Positions 1 through 15,992 are shown, numbered from the stretch's first letter. The stretch: DNA of 64,000 bases from Vibrio coralliirubri (GCF_024347375.1 NZ_AP025470.1:3038001-3102000); one strand, 5' to 3'. Notes: generated by a model not told the origin, from the sequence alone. A program made the numbers and translations.

Positions 1-562
1 CGTTGGTGCCCCAAACGTTATTCAGCAGTTGCTCTCGGCTGTACACACGCTCTTGGTGTGTCATAAAGAAGTGCAACATTTTGAACTCTGTTGGTCCCAT
101 ATCAACCGGACCTTCGCTTGCGGTAACGCGGTGAGATACAGGATCTAACTTAAGACCTTGCACATCAATCACGTCTTCCAGTGCGGTAGGCGTTACACGG
201 CGAATAACCGCTTTCAGGCGAGCAACAAGCTCTTTTGGTGAAAATGGCTTGGTGATGTAGTCATCAGCGCCCACTTCTAAACCACGAACCTTATCTTCTT
301 CTTCGCCACGAGCCGTTAGCATCACCACTGGGATGTTGCGAGTTAACTCTTCACGCTTCATGTGCTTGATAAAGTTTATCCCGCTACCACCAGGTAGCAT
401 CCAATCTAGTAATACTAGATCTGGGAAAGGTTCACATAGCTTGTTTACCGCTGTATCGTAATCTTCAGCCTCTACTGCTTGGTAGCCTTTTTGTTCAAGC
501 ACGAAACACAGCATCTCACGAATAGGTGCTTCATCTTCAACGACCAGAATCCTTCTCGACAT
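1..562 (-). CDS. phoB: Phosphate regulon response regulator PhoB (C-terminus outside window)
   Basis: The minus-strand frame from ATG at 562 begins [17 protein letters not shown], a receiver-domain start with the acidic pair. A winged-helix effector part follows and ends at the window edge in [11 protein letters not shown], the typical PhoB recognition-helix region. About 187 codons are visible of a family length near 229, so roughly 40 C-terminal residues are missing. PhoB is phosphorylated by PhoR and activates phosphate-starvation genes. A Pho box lies directly upstream, which fits autoregulation. phoR would be expected next on this strand, beyond the left edge. Confidence 0.95.
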   Translation of the reverse strand, partial: MSRRILVVEDEAPIREMLCFVLEQKGYQAVEAEDYDTAVNKLCEPFPDLVLLDWMLPGGSGINFIKHMKREELTRNIPVVMLTARGEEEDKVRGLEVGADDYITKPFSPKELVARLKAVIRRVTPTALEDVIDVQGLKLDPVSHRVTASEGPVDMGPTEFKMLHFFMTHQERVYSREQLLNNVWGTN

Positions 563-597
563 AATTGAATAGCCTTTGTATTTAATCAACGCATTGC

Positions 598-631
598 ATT
601 ATCTGAGTTAATTATGACACTTTTGTGACCT
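598..631 (-). promoter_or_regulatory. Pho box and -10 element of phoB
   Basis: On the minus strand two 7-bp repeats, AGGTCAC and GTGTCAT, are separated by AAAA (plus 614-620 and 625-631). That is the 11-bp periodicity of a Pho box (consensus CTGTCAT-N4-CTGTCAT). Ten bases downstream lies GATAAT (598-603), a -10 with no -35, as in PhoB class II promoters. The phoB ATG is about 35 nt further. Binding is inferred from sequence only. Confidence 0.65.
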
Positions 632-756
632 TTGAAAACAAATTTTCATATAACTGTCTCAAACATTTCACTTTATAACTTTTGATACAGAGCTAGGGAC
701 AAATCGAATTAGATCTCATATCATGAAGCACTTCTAAAAAGGTATGAGAAAAATTT

Positions 757-1671
757 ATGTGGTTTAAAAATTGCCTAGTCTATCGCTTCAACCGTGATAT
801 TGATTTCAACGCAGATCAGCTAGAGAAACAACTTGAAGAATTCCGCTTTACTCCTTGTGGTAGCCAAGACAAACAAAAGTTTGGTTGGGTACACGCAATG
901 GGTAGACATGGCGATATGATGACGCACGTATCAGAAAACCGCATTCTTATCTGTGCAAAGAAAGAAGAGAAAATGCTACCCGCTTCTGTGATCAAAGAAT
1001 CATTGAACGCAAAAGTAGAAACGCTTGAGGCAGAGTCTGGTACACCTCTGAAAAAGAAAGAGAAAGACAACCTAAAAGAAGACATCATCATTGATCTACT
1101 TCCTCGCGCATTCAGCCGCAGCAACTTCACTTACGCGCTGATCATGCCAAAAGAAGGTTTCATTGTGGTTGATGCGAGCAGCTACAAAAAAGCAGAAGAT
1201 GTATTGGCATTGCTACGTAAGACAATGGGTAGCCTGCCAGTAGTGCCAGCTATTCCAGAGCAAGCGATCGAAACGACTCTTACAGAATGGGTGAAATCAG
1301 GTGATACGCCACAAGGCATCACTATGCTTGATGAAGCAGAACTAAAATCTATTCAAGAAGACGGCGGTATTGTTCGAGTTAAGAAACAAGAACTAGAAGC
1401 TGATGAGATTAAAAACCACATCGAAGCCAATAAGATGGTGACGAAACTTCTTATCAACTGGCAAGACCGTATTGAGTTCATTCTTGCAGAAGATGGCAGC
1501 ATCAAACGCCTAAAATTCAGTGATGAGCTCAAAGACGAAAACGACGATATTCCTCGTGAAGATCAAGCTGCGCGTTTTGATGCAGACTTCTCTCTACTTT
1601 GTGGTGAGTTCAGTGTTTTCCTTCCAAACCTATTTGAATCATTAGGTGGGTTAACTCAACCTAACGCTTAA
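757..1671 (+). CDS. rdgC: Recombination-associated protein RdgC
   Basis: 304 aa, full length against about 303 in E. coli. It starts [10 protein letters not shown] and keeps the family blocks [16 protein letters not shown]-like [39 protein letters not shown] and RFDADF. RdgC is a ring-shaped double-strand DNA-binding protein that restrains RecA filament formation. An out-of-frame ATG at 744 precedes the gene; the start at 757 matches the family N-terminus. It is divergent from phoB and stands alone, with about 200 bp to the next gene. Confidence 0.96.
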   Translation: MWFKNCLVYRFNRDIDFNADQLEKQLEEFRFTPCGSQDKQKFGWVHAMGRHGDMMTHVSENRILICAKKEEKMLPASVIKESLNAKVETLEAESGTPLKKKEKDNLKEDIIIDLLPRAFSRSNFTYALIMPKEGFIVVDASSYKKAEDVLALLRKTMGSLPVVPAIPEQAIETTLTEWVKSGDTPQGITMLDEAELKSIQEDGGIVRVKKQELEADEIKNHIEANKMVTKLLINWQDRIEFILAEDGSIKRLKFSDELKDENDDIPREDQAARFDADFSLLCGEFSVFLPNLFESLGGLTQPNA

Positions 1672-1877
1672 TCAGTCAAACTATAAGCTCAGGTACTAAC
1701 GGCATCTGAGCTTATTTCTCACTAAGTTTTCGCTTATATCTGCCTCTCTGCCCTCTTGTTAATGTCATTGCTATCTTTAGGGCTATCAACCAAACTCATT
1801 TTAGCGTAAAATTTGCGCCCCTTTGATATCACTTGGTGGTATCAACCTGACTTGAGATCAGATTAGAGAACGAAGCA

Positions 1878-3570
<1,693 letters not shown>

Positions 3571-3575
3571 AAAAG

Positions 3576-3612
3576 AAAGGTTCAACTTAACCATAAGTTG
3601 AACCTTTTTTTT
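3576..3612. terminator. Bidirectional intrinsic terminator after yfhL
   Basis: Perfect 14-bp stem (3576-3589 with 3594-3607), four-base loop ACCA and a run of eight T. It ends trhP-yfhL on the plus strand. The A run on the other side serves the convergent small gene, whose stop codon at 3611-3613 lies at its edge. Confidence 0.9.
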
Positions 3613-3919
3613 ATCCTGATTTCTCGATTGGATAAATATTGCAGAAGAGCTCTTTTTCAAATTGATATTCGAGTCGTTCTCGCCAGTTTATTGATTGAGC
3701 TATCGGAACAAGATAAAAGTTTTCCCTGCCGGTATCGGTCACAAATGCCATTCCATACTGCATCAATTCGTAATGAACATCATTTACGAAGCTAGGGTCT
3801 AAACGCTGTCTGCCTGTCAGTTGGGTAATGTCATCTCTCGAAATAGAAATACCCGAGCTTTCAGCGTTGAATCTATGTCTTAGCCATTCTGAAAATTCCT
3901 TTGCACAAATCATAGTCAT
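3611..3919 (-). CDS. Hypothetical protein, 102 aa
   Basis: Reads MTMICAKEFSEWLRHRFNAE at its start. It looks like a soluble alpha/beta protein with no signal peptide or membrane segment. AAGGAT precedes the start at a suitable distance; an alternative ATG lies two codons downstream (3913). Charge and hydrophobic patterning look like a real protein. The stop abuts the shared terminator, convergent with yfhL. I do not recognise the family. Confidence 0.7.
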   Translation of the reverse strand: MTMICAKEFSEWLRHRFNAESSGISISRDDITQLTGRQRLDPSFVNDVHYELMQYGMAFVTDTGRENFYLVPIAQSINWRERLEYQFEKELFCNIYPIEKSG

Positions 3920-3951
3920 AGTCTTATCCTTGAATTATCTATCGACGGGTA

Positions 3952-4197
3952 TCAGACTCTGATTTCGTATACTGCATATAAGCCGCATCTTTCACCCCAA
4001 AAACACTCTATCCCTGACCAAACCTTGTCAAATTCGTCATCGCCTTTGCTGATATCGTTATTGGTTTTATCAATATCAAACGATGTTCTTAATCTAGTGT
4101 TTATAAACTCTAGACAAAAGTGTGATGTTTCTCCAGTTTTAGAGTCGAGAAAACCAGTGGCAGTACCACTGTAAAAAGCCTCGATGAACAGGATTAC
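3952..4197 (-). pseudogene. Possible 3' remnant of an unidentified gene
   Basis: Directly after the mepA stop, the minus strand stays open for 82 codons with no ATG, GTG or TTG start. It runs from GTA at 4197 to TGA at 3952-3954. The product reads like real protein, for example FLDSKTGETSHFCLEFINTR and later WSGIECFWGERCGLYAVYE. The open frame begins right after a TAA (4198-4200) and overlaps the mepA stop codon by a few bases. I read it as the tail of a gene whose 5' part was lost by deletion. It could also be chance open frame. Confidence 0.4.
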
Positions 4198-5033
4198 TTA
4201 TTCGATATCAAGGCCAAACACTGACTTGGCATCACTTTAACTTTTTTCTTTTTCTTAGTTTTCGCTACTTTTTTAGGAGGTGGAACTGGAACAGTCTTTG
4301 GAGCCCAACTAGCAAGTTCATCTCCACAACCATCACCTTTAGGAGGGCTCGCTTGAGCTATGCAGTTTGAACTGCCTTCAGGACACTTTAAACGAACGTG
4401 GAAGTGGGAGTGGTGTCCCCACCAAGGTCTTATTTTGCCTAACCAAGCTCTATCATTAGCGTCAGAGTTTTCTTGTTCACAAAGGGTTTGCTTGATCACT
4501 GGATGAACAAAAATACGCACCACTTTTTCATCTTTCGCCGCATAACGAATAACTTGAAAGTGATCATTGGTCCAATTCGATTGACGCAATTTGTAGTTGG
4601 TAAGATCCACAACGCTCACAGGTTTAGGCACAGCTAACTCGTTCTCTGACAACCTCTTACTGGTTAACCTTAGCCATATATCAATATCTAACCCTGTTTG
4701 ATGACTTGAATGACCTGAAGAAAAGCGCCCTCCTCTGGGAAGAGAAATATCACCGACCAATAAATTAGTATTGAGTTTCTCGCTGGTCGTGACTCCTAAC
4801 CTCTCAATAAACTTTATAGCTTCTGTATGGCCATAGTAGCGCTCTCTTTGAGGGCGAATGATCTGATACCCCAAACCATTAATAGGCAAAGCCTGCGCGC
4901 CGTCTAGACAGCCATTGGCATAGCTTCCAATTGATGAGGGTGAATTTTTAGTAGGGTGACTCTCTTTCTCCCACGAAGTTGCTGATAGAGAAAATGAACA
5001 AAAGAATACTACCAGTGCAAAAAAGAACCTCAT
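4194..5033 (-). CDS. mepA: Penicillin-insensitive murein endopeptidase MepA
   Basis: 279 aa, close to the E. coli length of 274. Signal peptide MRFFFALVVFFCSFSLSA (about residues 1-18). LAS-family zinc motifs are visible: HSSHQTGLDIDIW supplies His and Asp, and GHHSHFHVRL supplies the HxH. The enzyme cuts D-Ala-mDAP cross-links in periplasmic peptidoglycan. The segment near residues 245-270 is unusually rich in Lys and Pro (PPPKK, KTKKKKKVKV). Transcribed alone toward the possible gene remnant. Confidence 0.94.
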   Translation of the reverse strand: MRFFFALVVFFCSFSLSATSWEKESHPTKNSPSSIGSYANGCLDGAQALPINGLGYQIIRPQRERYYGHTEAIKFIERLGVTTSEKLNTNLLVGDISLPRGGRFSSGHSSHQTGLDIDIWLRLTSKRLSENELAVPKPVSVVDLTNYKLRQSNWTNDHFQVIRYAAKDEKVVRIFVHPVIKQTLCEQENSDANDRAWLGKIRPWWGHHSHFHVRLKCPEGSSNCIAQASPPKGDGCGDELASWAPKTVPVPPPKKVAKTKKKKKVKVMPSQCLALISNK

Positions 5034-5238
5034 AATAATCCCAAATTACTGACGCTTACTCATTATATTAGTCGCCATTTAGGATTAGGTGCATATCGTA
5101 TTTAAGTTTTTGGTGGTAGCCAGTGAATTAGACGGGTTAAAGCAACAAAACGGGAAAACAGAGAAATTTCGCTATAAATAAATGATGAAGCGTAATGGGC
5201 TGTTTATACCTAGCTATCTTCACAATTTATCAAACTCC

Positions 5239-5356
5239 AGAAAGCAAAAAGGCCCTAGCATTTCTGCCGGGACGCGCAGTCTAGAGCCTTAAATATGGCC
5301 GGAAGGAGAGATTAGACCGGGCTGGCGAGCTAGGGGAACGCCTAGTTATCCCAACA
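5239..5356 (-). pseudogene. Decayed tRNA-Trp copy A with its terminator
   Basis: On the minus strand this repeats the 3' part of tRNA-Trp plus its downstream terminator. It keeps GTTGGGA, AATCTCTCC, GCCATATTTAAGGCTCTAG and the GCAGAAATGCTAGGGCC hairpin side. GC-rich insertions interrupt both the T-arm region and the terminator stem, and the acceptor end is lost. It cannot fold as a tRNA. It is the more degraded of two tandem copies downstream of the real gene. Confidence 0.6.
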
Positions 5357-5380
5357 TTGCTTCGTAGAAGCAACAGATCT

Positions 5381-5495
5381 AAAAAAGCCCCAGCATTTCT
5401 GCTGAGGCTTAGTATATGGCAAGAGTTGAGGAATAGACTCCCAATACGCACTGTTTTGGTAAGTAGGGGAATCCGCTGCTGTGCCAATAGCGTAT
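5381..5495 (-). pseudogene. Decayed tRNA-Trp copy B with its terminator
   Basis: The minus strand retains ATTGGCACAGCAGCGGATTCC (one change from the functional D-arm and anticodon-stem region), then GCGTATTGGGAGT and the 3' TTGCCATAT. The anticodon loop and acceptor stem are disrupted. It is followed by a terminator hairpin with the same GAAA loop as the functional copy (5381-5410, one mismatch). Clearly a tandem duplication of the tRNA-Trp-terminator unit that has decayed. Confidence 0.7.
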
Positions 5496-5511
5496 TATTA
5501 GATTCAGAAAG

Positions 5512-5543
5512 CAAAAAGGCTCTAGCATTTCTGCTAGAGCCTT
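5512..5543 (-). terminator. Terminator of the rrn-tRNA operon
   Basis: Minus strand: a perfect 12-bp stem AAGGCTCTAGCA / TGCTAGAGCCTT with a GAAA tetraloop, followed by a T run. It lies 5 bp after the CCA of tRNA-Trp. Two degenerate copies lie further downstream. Confidence 0.85.
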
Positions 5544-5548
5544 AAATA

Positions 5549-5625
<77 letters not shown>

Positions 5626-5660
5626 ATTTTCAGTTTTAAAGAGCTGAAACTCTGAATAAG

Positions 5661-5737
5661 TGGCGGAGTGGACGGGACTCGAACCCGCGACCCCCGGCGT
5701 GACAGGCCGGTATTCTAACCAACTGAACTACCACTCC
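5661..5737 (-). tRNA. tRNA-Asp (GTC)
   Basis: 77 nt with encoded CCA. Acceptor GGAGTGG / CCACTCC; anticodon loop TGTCACG gives GTC; T-loop GGTTCGAGTCC. Lies between 5S rRNA and tRNA-Trp in the same transcript. Confidence 0.97.
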
Positions 5738-5778
5738 GCAGTGGAATACTTGTCGTCGCTGACAAGTGTTCAAATTTA

Positions 5779-5898
5779 AAGCCTGGCGATGTCCTACTCT
5801 CACATGGGGAAGCCCCACACTACCATCGGCGCTATTGTGTTTCACTTCTGAGTTCGGCATGGAATCAGGTGGGTCCACAACGCTATGGTCGCCAAGCA
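5779..5898 (-). rRNA. rrf: 5S ribosomal RNA
   Basis: The minus strand starts TGCTTGGCGACCATAGCG and ends near GACATCGCCAGGC, complementary to its 5' end. The central CCATGCCGAACTCAGAAGTG block is diagnostic. Ends are estimated to within a few bases from the expected length near 120 nt. Confidence 0.95.
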
Positions 5899-5997
5899 AA
5901 TTTTAAAATTCGGAAAACTGTATTTAAAAGTCTATCTCTTCAAACTCATTCAAGCGTTTGGTATTTCTTTGAGTCCACAAAACCCCTTGGGTGTTGT

Positions 5998-8891
<2,894 letters not shown>

Positions 8892-9226
8892 ATACAACCC
8901 GAAAGGGTCTCTGTTTTACTTTCACTTTTGAAAAGTGAAAACAAACTAGTATGGCAACTAACCAAGGTTTTTGGTTGTCATCAAGAAGGGTTAATTCTCA
9001 ATGACTGTTTGCCGGACTCAATTGTGATTCAAACAAGTTTGAATCGAATACAAGACACTTGAATGTGTTTGTTGTGTTTACCATAAAGGTAAACATTGAG
9101 AACTTTTAAATTTGATTGAATTACTCGTAAGTAAATCAATCAGTCAGCTTTCCAAATTGTTAAAGAGCTAGATATTTCAAAAGAAATAACCATTTTTAAA
9201 GATTCTTAAGGAAGAACACTTAAAGA
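8892..9226 (-). other. 16S-23S spacer, distal part, with boxA
   Basis: 335 bp between tRNA-Ala and 23S. It holds a boxA antitermination signal, GCTCTTTAACAA on the minus strand (9157-9168). Near the 23S end there are hairpins, for example TTTTCACTTTTCAAAAGTGA around 8920-8942, probably part of the 23S processing stem. No coding potential seen. Confidence 0.7.
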
Positions 9227-9302
9227 TGGTGGAGCTATGCGGGATCGAACCGCAGACCTCCTCGCTGCCAGCGAGGCGCTCTCCCAGCTGAGCTATAGCC
9301 CC
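9227..9302 (-). tRNA. tRNA-Ala (GGC)
   Basis: 76 nt with encoded CCA. Acceptor GGGGCTA / TAGCTCC with the usual wobble; anticodon loop CTGGCAG gives GGC. It lies in the 16S-23S spacer, where many gammaproteobacteria carry Ile-GAT plus Ala-TGC or Glu-TTC instead; Vibrio is known for varied spacer tRNAs. Confidence 0.96.
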
Positions 9303-9377
9303 ATCTGGAAAAGTATTTCTACTCTTAACTTATTAAACCATCAATCTGTGTGGACACTTGTCGTGAGTATCTTCGTA

Positions 9378-10932
<1,555 letters not shown>

Positions 10933-11281
10933 AAGATTTTGTGACTCAACGAATACTGACTTCAAAACTAATATTTACCGCTCTTTCGAAAAAGAACAGA
11001 AACATGTAATTCTAAAGCTATTACCATTCCAACAGAATGATAATGAATTGACTGTGCCAAATAACCCCTCTCTATAAAGAAAGTAATTATTCGTATTGGT
11101 CACTCAGTTCATTGAAATCATTTGTTACCGAAGTAACTGCTATTACGCTCTTTCGAAAAAGAACAAATAACGTTTTGATATTCATCAACGAGTGCCCACA
11201 CAGATTGATAGGTTTAAATTGTTAAAGAGCTTTACTTGTTGAGCGTTCCTTTTAGTAAGGAGCCTCTCGAAGTGGACGGCC
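10933..11281 (-). other. rrn leader region with boxA and repeats
   Basis: Between P2 and 16S the minus strand carries boxA GCTCTTTAACAA (11219-11230), the NusB/S10 antitermination site. A 20-bp sequence, TGTTCTTTTTCGAAAGAGCG on the minus strand, is present twice in the leader (10979-10998 and 11148-11167) and is nearly self-complementary. The rest is AT-rich leader, probably the upstream half of the 16S processing stem. Confidence 0.7.
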
Positions 11282-11309
11282 ATTCTAGCGGATTGGATTC
11301 CAGTGTCAA
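11282..11309 (-). promoter_or_regulatory. rrn promoter P2
   Basis: TTGACA (11304-11309), 16-bp spacer, TAGAAT (11282-11287), followed by a GC-rich start region. Confidence 0.8.
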
Positions 11310-11407
11310 ACACTTTTTCCAGCTAATTTTTTCAAAGCATCTTAAATGCTTATCACCGTCTTGTTACTCAGTTCAAACCGCTTGGTTATCCTTGGCAACG
11401 GAGGCGC

Positions 11408-11435
11408 ATTATAGAGAGAATAATCCTTTGCACAA
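11408..11435 (-). promoter_or_regulatory. rrn promoter P1
   Basis: TTGTGC (11430-11435), 16-bp spacer, consensus TATAAT (11408-11413), then the discriminator GCGCCTCC typical of stringently controlled rRNA promoters. A/T-rich sequence upstream (TTTTTTTCGTTTTT) resembles an UP element. Confidence 0.85.
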
Positions 11436-11502
11436 GGCCAAAAACGAAAAAAAGCCGCCACCGGCGACCGTTCGAACACTATTCACACAAAGCGTTCAAA
11501 AT

Positions 11503-11539
11503 AGGTACGATTAAGCCTTAATTTCGGCCAATCGTACCT
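11503..11539 (-). terminator. Probable terminator of clpB
   Basis: 10-bp arms AGGTACGATT / AATCGTACCT with an inner GCC/GGC pairing and a short T-rich tail (ATTTTG). It lies between the clpB stop and rrn P1. The T run is weak. Confidence 0.55.
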
Positions 11540-11555
11540 ACCGTTCTTACTTCAA

Positions 11556-14129
11556 CTATTGGTGAGCAATAATGCGGTCGTTGTTTACTAATAGCTGTAC
11601 TTTCTTATCTGGATTAATTTTTCCTGCCAATATCGCTTTCGCTAACGGGTTCTCTACACTTTGTTGGATCGCTCTTTTCAAAGGTCTCGCACCATATACT
11701 GGATCAAAACCAACTTGAGAAATCAACTTGAGTGCTTTATCCGAGACTTCAAGCTCATAACCATTGTCTTCCATGCGCTTCTTAAGGTGCTCAAGCTGAA
11801 TAGCGGCTATCGACTGAATGTGCTCTTGACCCAATGGATGGAACACCACGCTTTCATCAACTCGGTTCAAAAACTCAGGACGGAAATGTTTACCTACCAC
11901 TTCCATCACTTCATTCTTTATTCCTTGGTAGTCGAGCGTATTGAAGTTCTCTTGAATTCTCGAAGAGCCAAGGTTGGATGTCATGATCACTACTGTGTTT
12001 CTAAAATCGACTGTACGACCTTGTCCATCAGTTAAGCGTCCATCATCAAGCACCTGCAATAAGATATTGAAAACATCCGGATGCGCTTTCTCTACTTCAT
12101 CGAGCAAAATCACTGAGTAAGGCTTGCGACGTACCGCTTCTGTTAAATAGCCACCTTCTTCATATCCAACGTAACCCGGAGGAGCACCAACCAAACGAGC
12201 AACAGAGTGTTTCTCCATAAACTCAGACATGTCGATACGCACCATTGCATCGTCACTATCAAACATGAAGTTCGCGAGTGTTTTACACAATTCGGTTTTA
12301 CCAACGCCAGTTGGACCAAGGAATAAGAAAGAGCCAATCGGCTTGTTCGGATCAGATAAACCTGCACGGCTACGACGAATCGCATTCGATACCACTTCGA
12401 CGGCTTCCGCTTGGCCAATCACGCGGTTATGCAGAACACCTTCCATTTTAAGAAGCTTCTCTTTCTCTGCTTCTAGCATTTTAGAAACAGGGATGCCTGT
12501 TTGCTTCGATAGCACGTCTGCAATTTCTGCATCGGTGACTTTATTACGCAGTAGCGTCATTTCTTGCATTTCAGCTTGAGTCGCAAGATCTAACTGCTTC
12601 TCTAATTCTGGGATTCGACCGTATTGCAATTCAGACATTCGGTTAAGATCACCTGCACGTCGCGCAAAGTCCATATCCATACGAGCTTGTTCTAGCTCTG
12701 ACTTGATGTGTTGCGTGCCAGAAAGCGCGGCTTTCTCTGCATTCCACACTTCTTCAAGCTCTGCGAAATCGCGTTCTTTGTCAGAAAGCTCTTCTTGTAA
12801 TGTTCGAAGACGTTTTTCACTGGCTTCGTCATTCTCATTAGTAAGAGCTTGCTGCTCGATCTTCAATTGAATGATTTTACGCTCGAGCTTATCTAACGAC
12901 TCAGGTTTTGAGTCGATCTGCATACGGATACTCGAAGCCGCTTCATCAATCAGGTCAATCGCCTTATCCGGCAATTGGCGATCAGAAACGTATCGATGAG
13001 ATAATGTTGCAGCCGCGACAATCGCGGGGTCGGTAATTTCTACATGATGGTGAAGTTCATAGCGCTCTTTCAAACCGCGGAGAATTGCGACCGTGTCTTC
13101 CACGGTTGGCTCATCGACGATCACTTTTTGGAATCGACGCTCTAACGCAGGATCTTTCTCTATATACTGGCGATATTCATCGAGTGTGGTTGCACCTACA
13201 CAGTGAAGTTCACCACGAGCCAATGCTGGTTTCAGCATATTACCCGCATCCATAGAGCCTTCACCTTTGCCCGCACCTACCATGGTGTGAATTTCATCGA
13301 TGAAGAGAATGATGTTGCCCTCTTCTTTCGATAATTCGTTAAGAACTGATTTTAAACGTTCTTCAAATTCACCACGATATTTAGCGCCGGCAATCAAAGA
13401 GCCCATATCTAACGAAAGTACACGTCGACCTCTCAAACCTTCAGGTACTTCATTATTGATAATACGCTGCGCTAAACCTTCGACAATTGCTGTTTTACCA
13501 ACACCTGGTTCACCGATAATGACAGGGTTGTTCTTGGTGCGGCGTTGAAGTACTTGGATCGTGCGACGGATTTCGTCGTCTCGGCCAATTACCGGATCCA
13601 GCTTGCCTTGCTCTGCTCTTTCGGTCAGATCAATGGTGAACTTCTCGAGTGCTTGGCGTCTGTCTTCCGCATTCGGGTCATCGACCTTCTGGCCACCGCG
13701 AACTTGTTCAATAGCTTGAGATAATTTCTGCTCAGTAAGACCTAGTTCTTTAAGTAGGTTTCCTAAAGGACCTTTGTCTTCAATAGCAGCTAGTAGGAAT
13801 ACTTCTGAAGATATGTAACTGTCTTGACGCTTTTGCGCGACCTTGTCACATAGGTTGAACAGCGTTCCCATCGCATTCGATAACTGAACGTCACCACCAA
13901 TACCACTTACTTTAGGCACTCGGTCTAATATTTCGCTCAATTTAGAACGCAATTGAACCACATCAATATTCAGCATGGTGAGCAATGGACGAATTGCACT
14001 ACCATCTTGATTAAGCAAAGACACCATTAGGTGCACAGGTTCTATATATTGGTGATCACGACCTAATGCGAGCGACTGAGCATCAGATATCGCAATTTGG
14101 AATTTACTAGTGAATCGATCGAGACGCAT
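11556..14129 (-). CDS. clpB: Chaperone ClpB, AAA+ disaggregase
   Basis: 857 aa, as in E. coli. The Clp-N domain (about 1-145) is followed by AAA1 with Walker A GEPGVGKT (near 207) and Walker [11 protein letters not shown] coiled-coil middle domain (about 410-525) comes next. AAA2 carries GPTGVGKT (near 606), [11 protein letters not shown] and the pore motif GYVGYEEGG. Works with DnaK to dissolve heat-induced aggregates. AGGAAGG precedes the start and a heat-shock promoter lies upstream. The order pgeF-clpB-rrn is the same as in E. coli. Confidence 0.97.
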   Translation of the reverse strand: MRLDRFTSKFQIAISDAQSLALGRDHQYIEPVHLMVSLLNQDGSAIRPLLTMLNIDVVQLRSKLSEILDRVPKVSGIGGDVQLSNAMGTLFNLCDKVAQKRQDSYISSEVFLLAAIEDKGPLGNLLKELGLTEQKLSQAIEQVRGGQKVDDPNAEDRRQALEKFTIDLTERAEQGKLDPVIGRDDEIRRTIQVLQRRTKNNPVIIGEPGVGKTAIVEGLAQRIINNEVPEGLRGRRVLSLDMGSLIAGAKYRGEFEERLKSVLNELSKEEGNIILFIDEIHTMVGAGKGEGSMDAGNMLKPALARGELHCVGATTLDEYRQYIEKDPALERRFQKVIVDEPTVEDTVAILRGLKERYELHHHVEITDPAIVAAATLSHRYVSDRQLPDKAIDLIDEAASSIRMQIDSKPESLDKLERKIIQLKIEQQALTNENDEASEKRLRTLQEELSDKERDFAELEEVWNAEKAALSGTQHIKSELEQARMDMDFARRAGDLNRMSELQYGRIPELEKQLDLATQAEMQEMTLLRNKVTDAEIADVLSKQTGIPVSKMLEAEKEKLLKMEGVLHNRVIGQAEAVEVVSNAIRRSRAGLSDPNKPIGSFLFLGPTGVGKTELCKTLANFMFDSDDAMVRIDMSEFMEKHSVARLVGAPPGYVGYEEGGYLTEAVRRKPYSVILLDEVEKAHPDVFNILLQVLDDGRLTDGQGRTVDFRNTVVIMTSNLGSSRIQENFNTLDYQGIKNEVMEVVGKHFRPEFLNRVDESVVFHPLGQEHIQSIAAIQLEHLKKRMEDNGYELEVSDKALKLISQVGFDPVYGARPLKRAIQQSVENPLAKAILAGKINPDKKVQLLVNNDRIIAHQ

Positions 14130-14171
14130 GCCAACCTTCCTACTCTTAGATATGTTTATCTTATGGTTAGA

Positions 14172-14200
14172 AGATGGATACGGTAACGCGGATTTTCAAG
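14172..14200 (-). promoter_or_regulatory. Sigma-32 promoter of clpB
   Basis: Minus strand CTTGAAA (14194-14200), 14-bp spacer, ATCCATCT (14172-14179), against the heat-shock consensus CTTGAAA-N11-16-CCCCATNT. It sits about 45 bp before the clpB start, as expected for this heat-shock gene. Confidence 0.7.
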
Positions 14201-14271
14201 GGATAAGAATGAAGAATAGAGCTGATATAAAAATATAAATTAACTGGATGACTAGTTGCACTAGCTAAAGG

Positions 14272-15012
14272 TTACTCTAACCAAATAAAAGTAGCTTGGC
14301 GCCCAGTAATACCATCACGACGATAAGAATAGAACGCATCGGCCTCAGCGAAGGTACATAGATTGGAGTCTGTCACAGAAGTGATACCAACTTTGTTCAG
14401 TCGTTGCGTTGCAAGCTGAGACATGTTCGCTAGCCATTTGCCCGGTTCAGCTTTGGCTTCAAATGCGAGCTTAGCATGAGGGTCAAAACTAACGAAAGCT
14501 TCCAACACATCATCGCCTACTTCAAAGGCTTGTTTGCCTATTGCCGGACCAAGCCAAGCAATGATCTTATTCTCTGAATCTAGGTTTGAAAACTTTGCGA
14601 CGGTATTTTCAAGAATTCCACCAGCAAGACCACGCCAACCAGCATGAACTGCAGCAACTTGAGTGCCTTTGGTATCAGTAAGAATTACAGGTAAGCAATC
14701 GGCTGTCATCGCAGAACAAACAACACCTTTAGCTGCGGTAAATGCACCGTCAGCATCAAGAATATCTGCCGTAGGGTGTAAAACCGTAACGACATCTGTT
14801 GAGTGAGTTTGATTTAGCCAAACCGGAGCTGCAGGCATATTAGCGTGTTGCTTGAGCCAGGCTCTGTTGTTTTCAACAAGCGAAGCATCATCCCCAACAT
14901 GCGTACCTAGGTTTAATCCTTGATACGCACCAGTAGAAAAACCATCAAAACGTGTCGAAGCAAATGCTTTCACGTTTTTTGGTGCATTCCAGTTAGGGAT
15001 GATCATCGACAT
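14272..15012 (-). CDS. pgeF: Peptidoglycan editing factor PgeF (YfiH)
   Basis: 246 aa multicopper-oxidase-fold protein (DUF152/LACC1). Metal and active-site residues are His70 in NQTHSTDV, Cys106 in TADCLPV and His123 in VHAGWRGLAGG. E. coli YfiH removes wrongly incorporated L-Ser at position 1 of the muropeptide stem; purine nucleoside phosphorylase activity is reported for relatives. It begins 2 nt after the rluD stop, so the two are translationally linked. Confidence 0.92.
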   Translation of the reverse strand: MSMIIPNWNAPKNVKAFASTRFDGFSTGAYQGLNLGTHVGDDASLVENNRAWLKQHANMPAAPVWLNQTHSTDVVTVLHPTADILDADGAFTAAKGVVCSAMTADCLPVILTDTKGTQVAAVHAGWRGLAGGILENTVAKFSNLDSENKIIAWLGPAIGKQAFEVGDDVLEAFVSFDPHAKLAFEAKAEPGKWLANMSQLATQRLNKVGITSVTDSNLCTFAEADAFYSYRRDGITGRQATFIWLE

Positions 15013-15014
15013 GA

Positions 15015-15989
15015 TTAAATGTCGTCTTCCAAGTTTTCGCGCGCATCAACACGTAACGCTTCAGCCATCACAACCATGTCATTTGGCACAGGAGCGTGGA
15101 ACTCAACTTCTTCACCTGTAATTGGGTGAACAAATTTAAGCATAACGGCGTGCAGTGCTTGGCGATCAAAAGAACGAATCATTGTTGTTAGTTCTTCAGA
15201 TGCACCTTTTGGAATACGAGCACGGCCACCGTATGCAACGTCACCTAGCAGCGGGTGCTGAAGGTATGACATATGAACACGGATTTGGTGAGTACGACCC
15301 GTTTCTAGGCGTAGACGAATACGAGTATGTTCGCGGAAGTGCTCAGCAACACGGTAGTGAGTTACCGCTGGCTTTCCTAATTCATTTACGTCCATTAGAG
15401 TACGCTTAGTTGCGTGACGGCTAATGCCTTTCTCTACCACACCACCAGCGGTCATTTTGCCAATTGCAATTGCTTCATATTCACGAGTAATACGACGCTT
15501 AGCAAGAGCACGCACAAGACGAGTTTGAGCTGGAACCGTTTTAGCCACAACCATAAGACCTGTTGTGTCTTTATCAAGACGGTGCACAATACCTGCACGA
15601 GGCACTTCTGCAATCTGAGGGTAATGGAAAAGCAATGCGTTTAGTATGGTTCCATCCGGTGTGCCTGCGCCTGGGTGTACAACCAGATCGCGAGGCTTAT
15701 TGATAACCAATAAGTCATCATCTTCGTAGACAATGTCTAGAGGAATGTCTTGTGCTTCCCAGCGCTCTTCATCTGCAAGTTCAGCTTGCAAGATGATCTC
15801 TTCACCGCCCAAAACCTTAACGCGTGGCTTAGTAATAACTTCGCCATCCACTTGGATTTTGCCGTCAAGAAGCCACTCTTTAATGCGAGAGCGAGAAAAA
15901 TCGGTAAATAGTTCAGCGACAGCTTGGTCTAAACGTTGACCTAACTGGCTGCTTTTTACTGTGTCTGTTAATGTGATCTGCTGAGCCAT
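15015..15989 (-). CDS. rluD: 23S rRNA pseudouridine synthase RluD
   Basis: 324 aa. An S4 RNA-binding domain (about 17-80) precedes a RluA-type catalytic domain with RIVHRLDKDTTG and catalytic Asp139. It makes pseudouridines 1911, 1915 and 1917 in helix 69. Divergent from bamD with 137 bp between, as in E. coli. Confidence 0.95.
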   Translation of the reverse strand: MAQQITLTDTVKSSQLGQRLDQAVAELFTDFSRSRIKEWLLDGKIQVDGEVITKPRVKVLGGEEIILQAELADEERWEAQDIPLDIVYEDDDLLVINKPRDLVVHPGAGTPDGTILNALLFHYPQIAEVPRAGIVHRLDKDTTGLMVVAKTVPAQTRLVRALAKRRITREYEAIAIGKMTAGGVVEKGISRHATKRTLMDVNELGKPAVTHYRVAEHFREHTRIRLRLETGRTHQIRVHMSYLQHPLLGDVAYGGRARIPKGASEELTTMIRSFDRQALHAVMLKFVHPITGEEVEFHAPVPNDMVVMAEALRVDARENLEDDI

Positions 15990-15992
15990 ATC

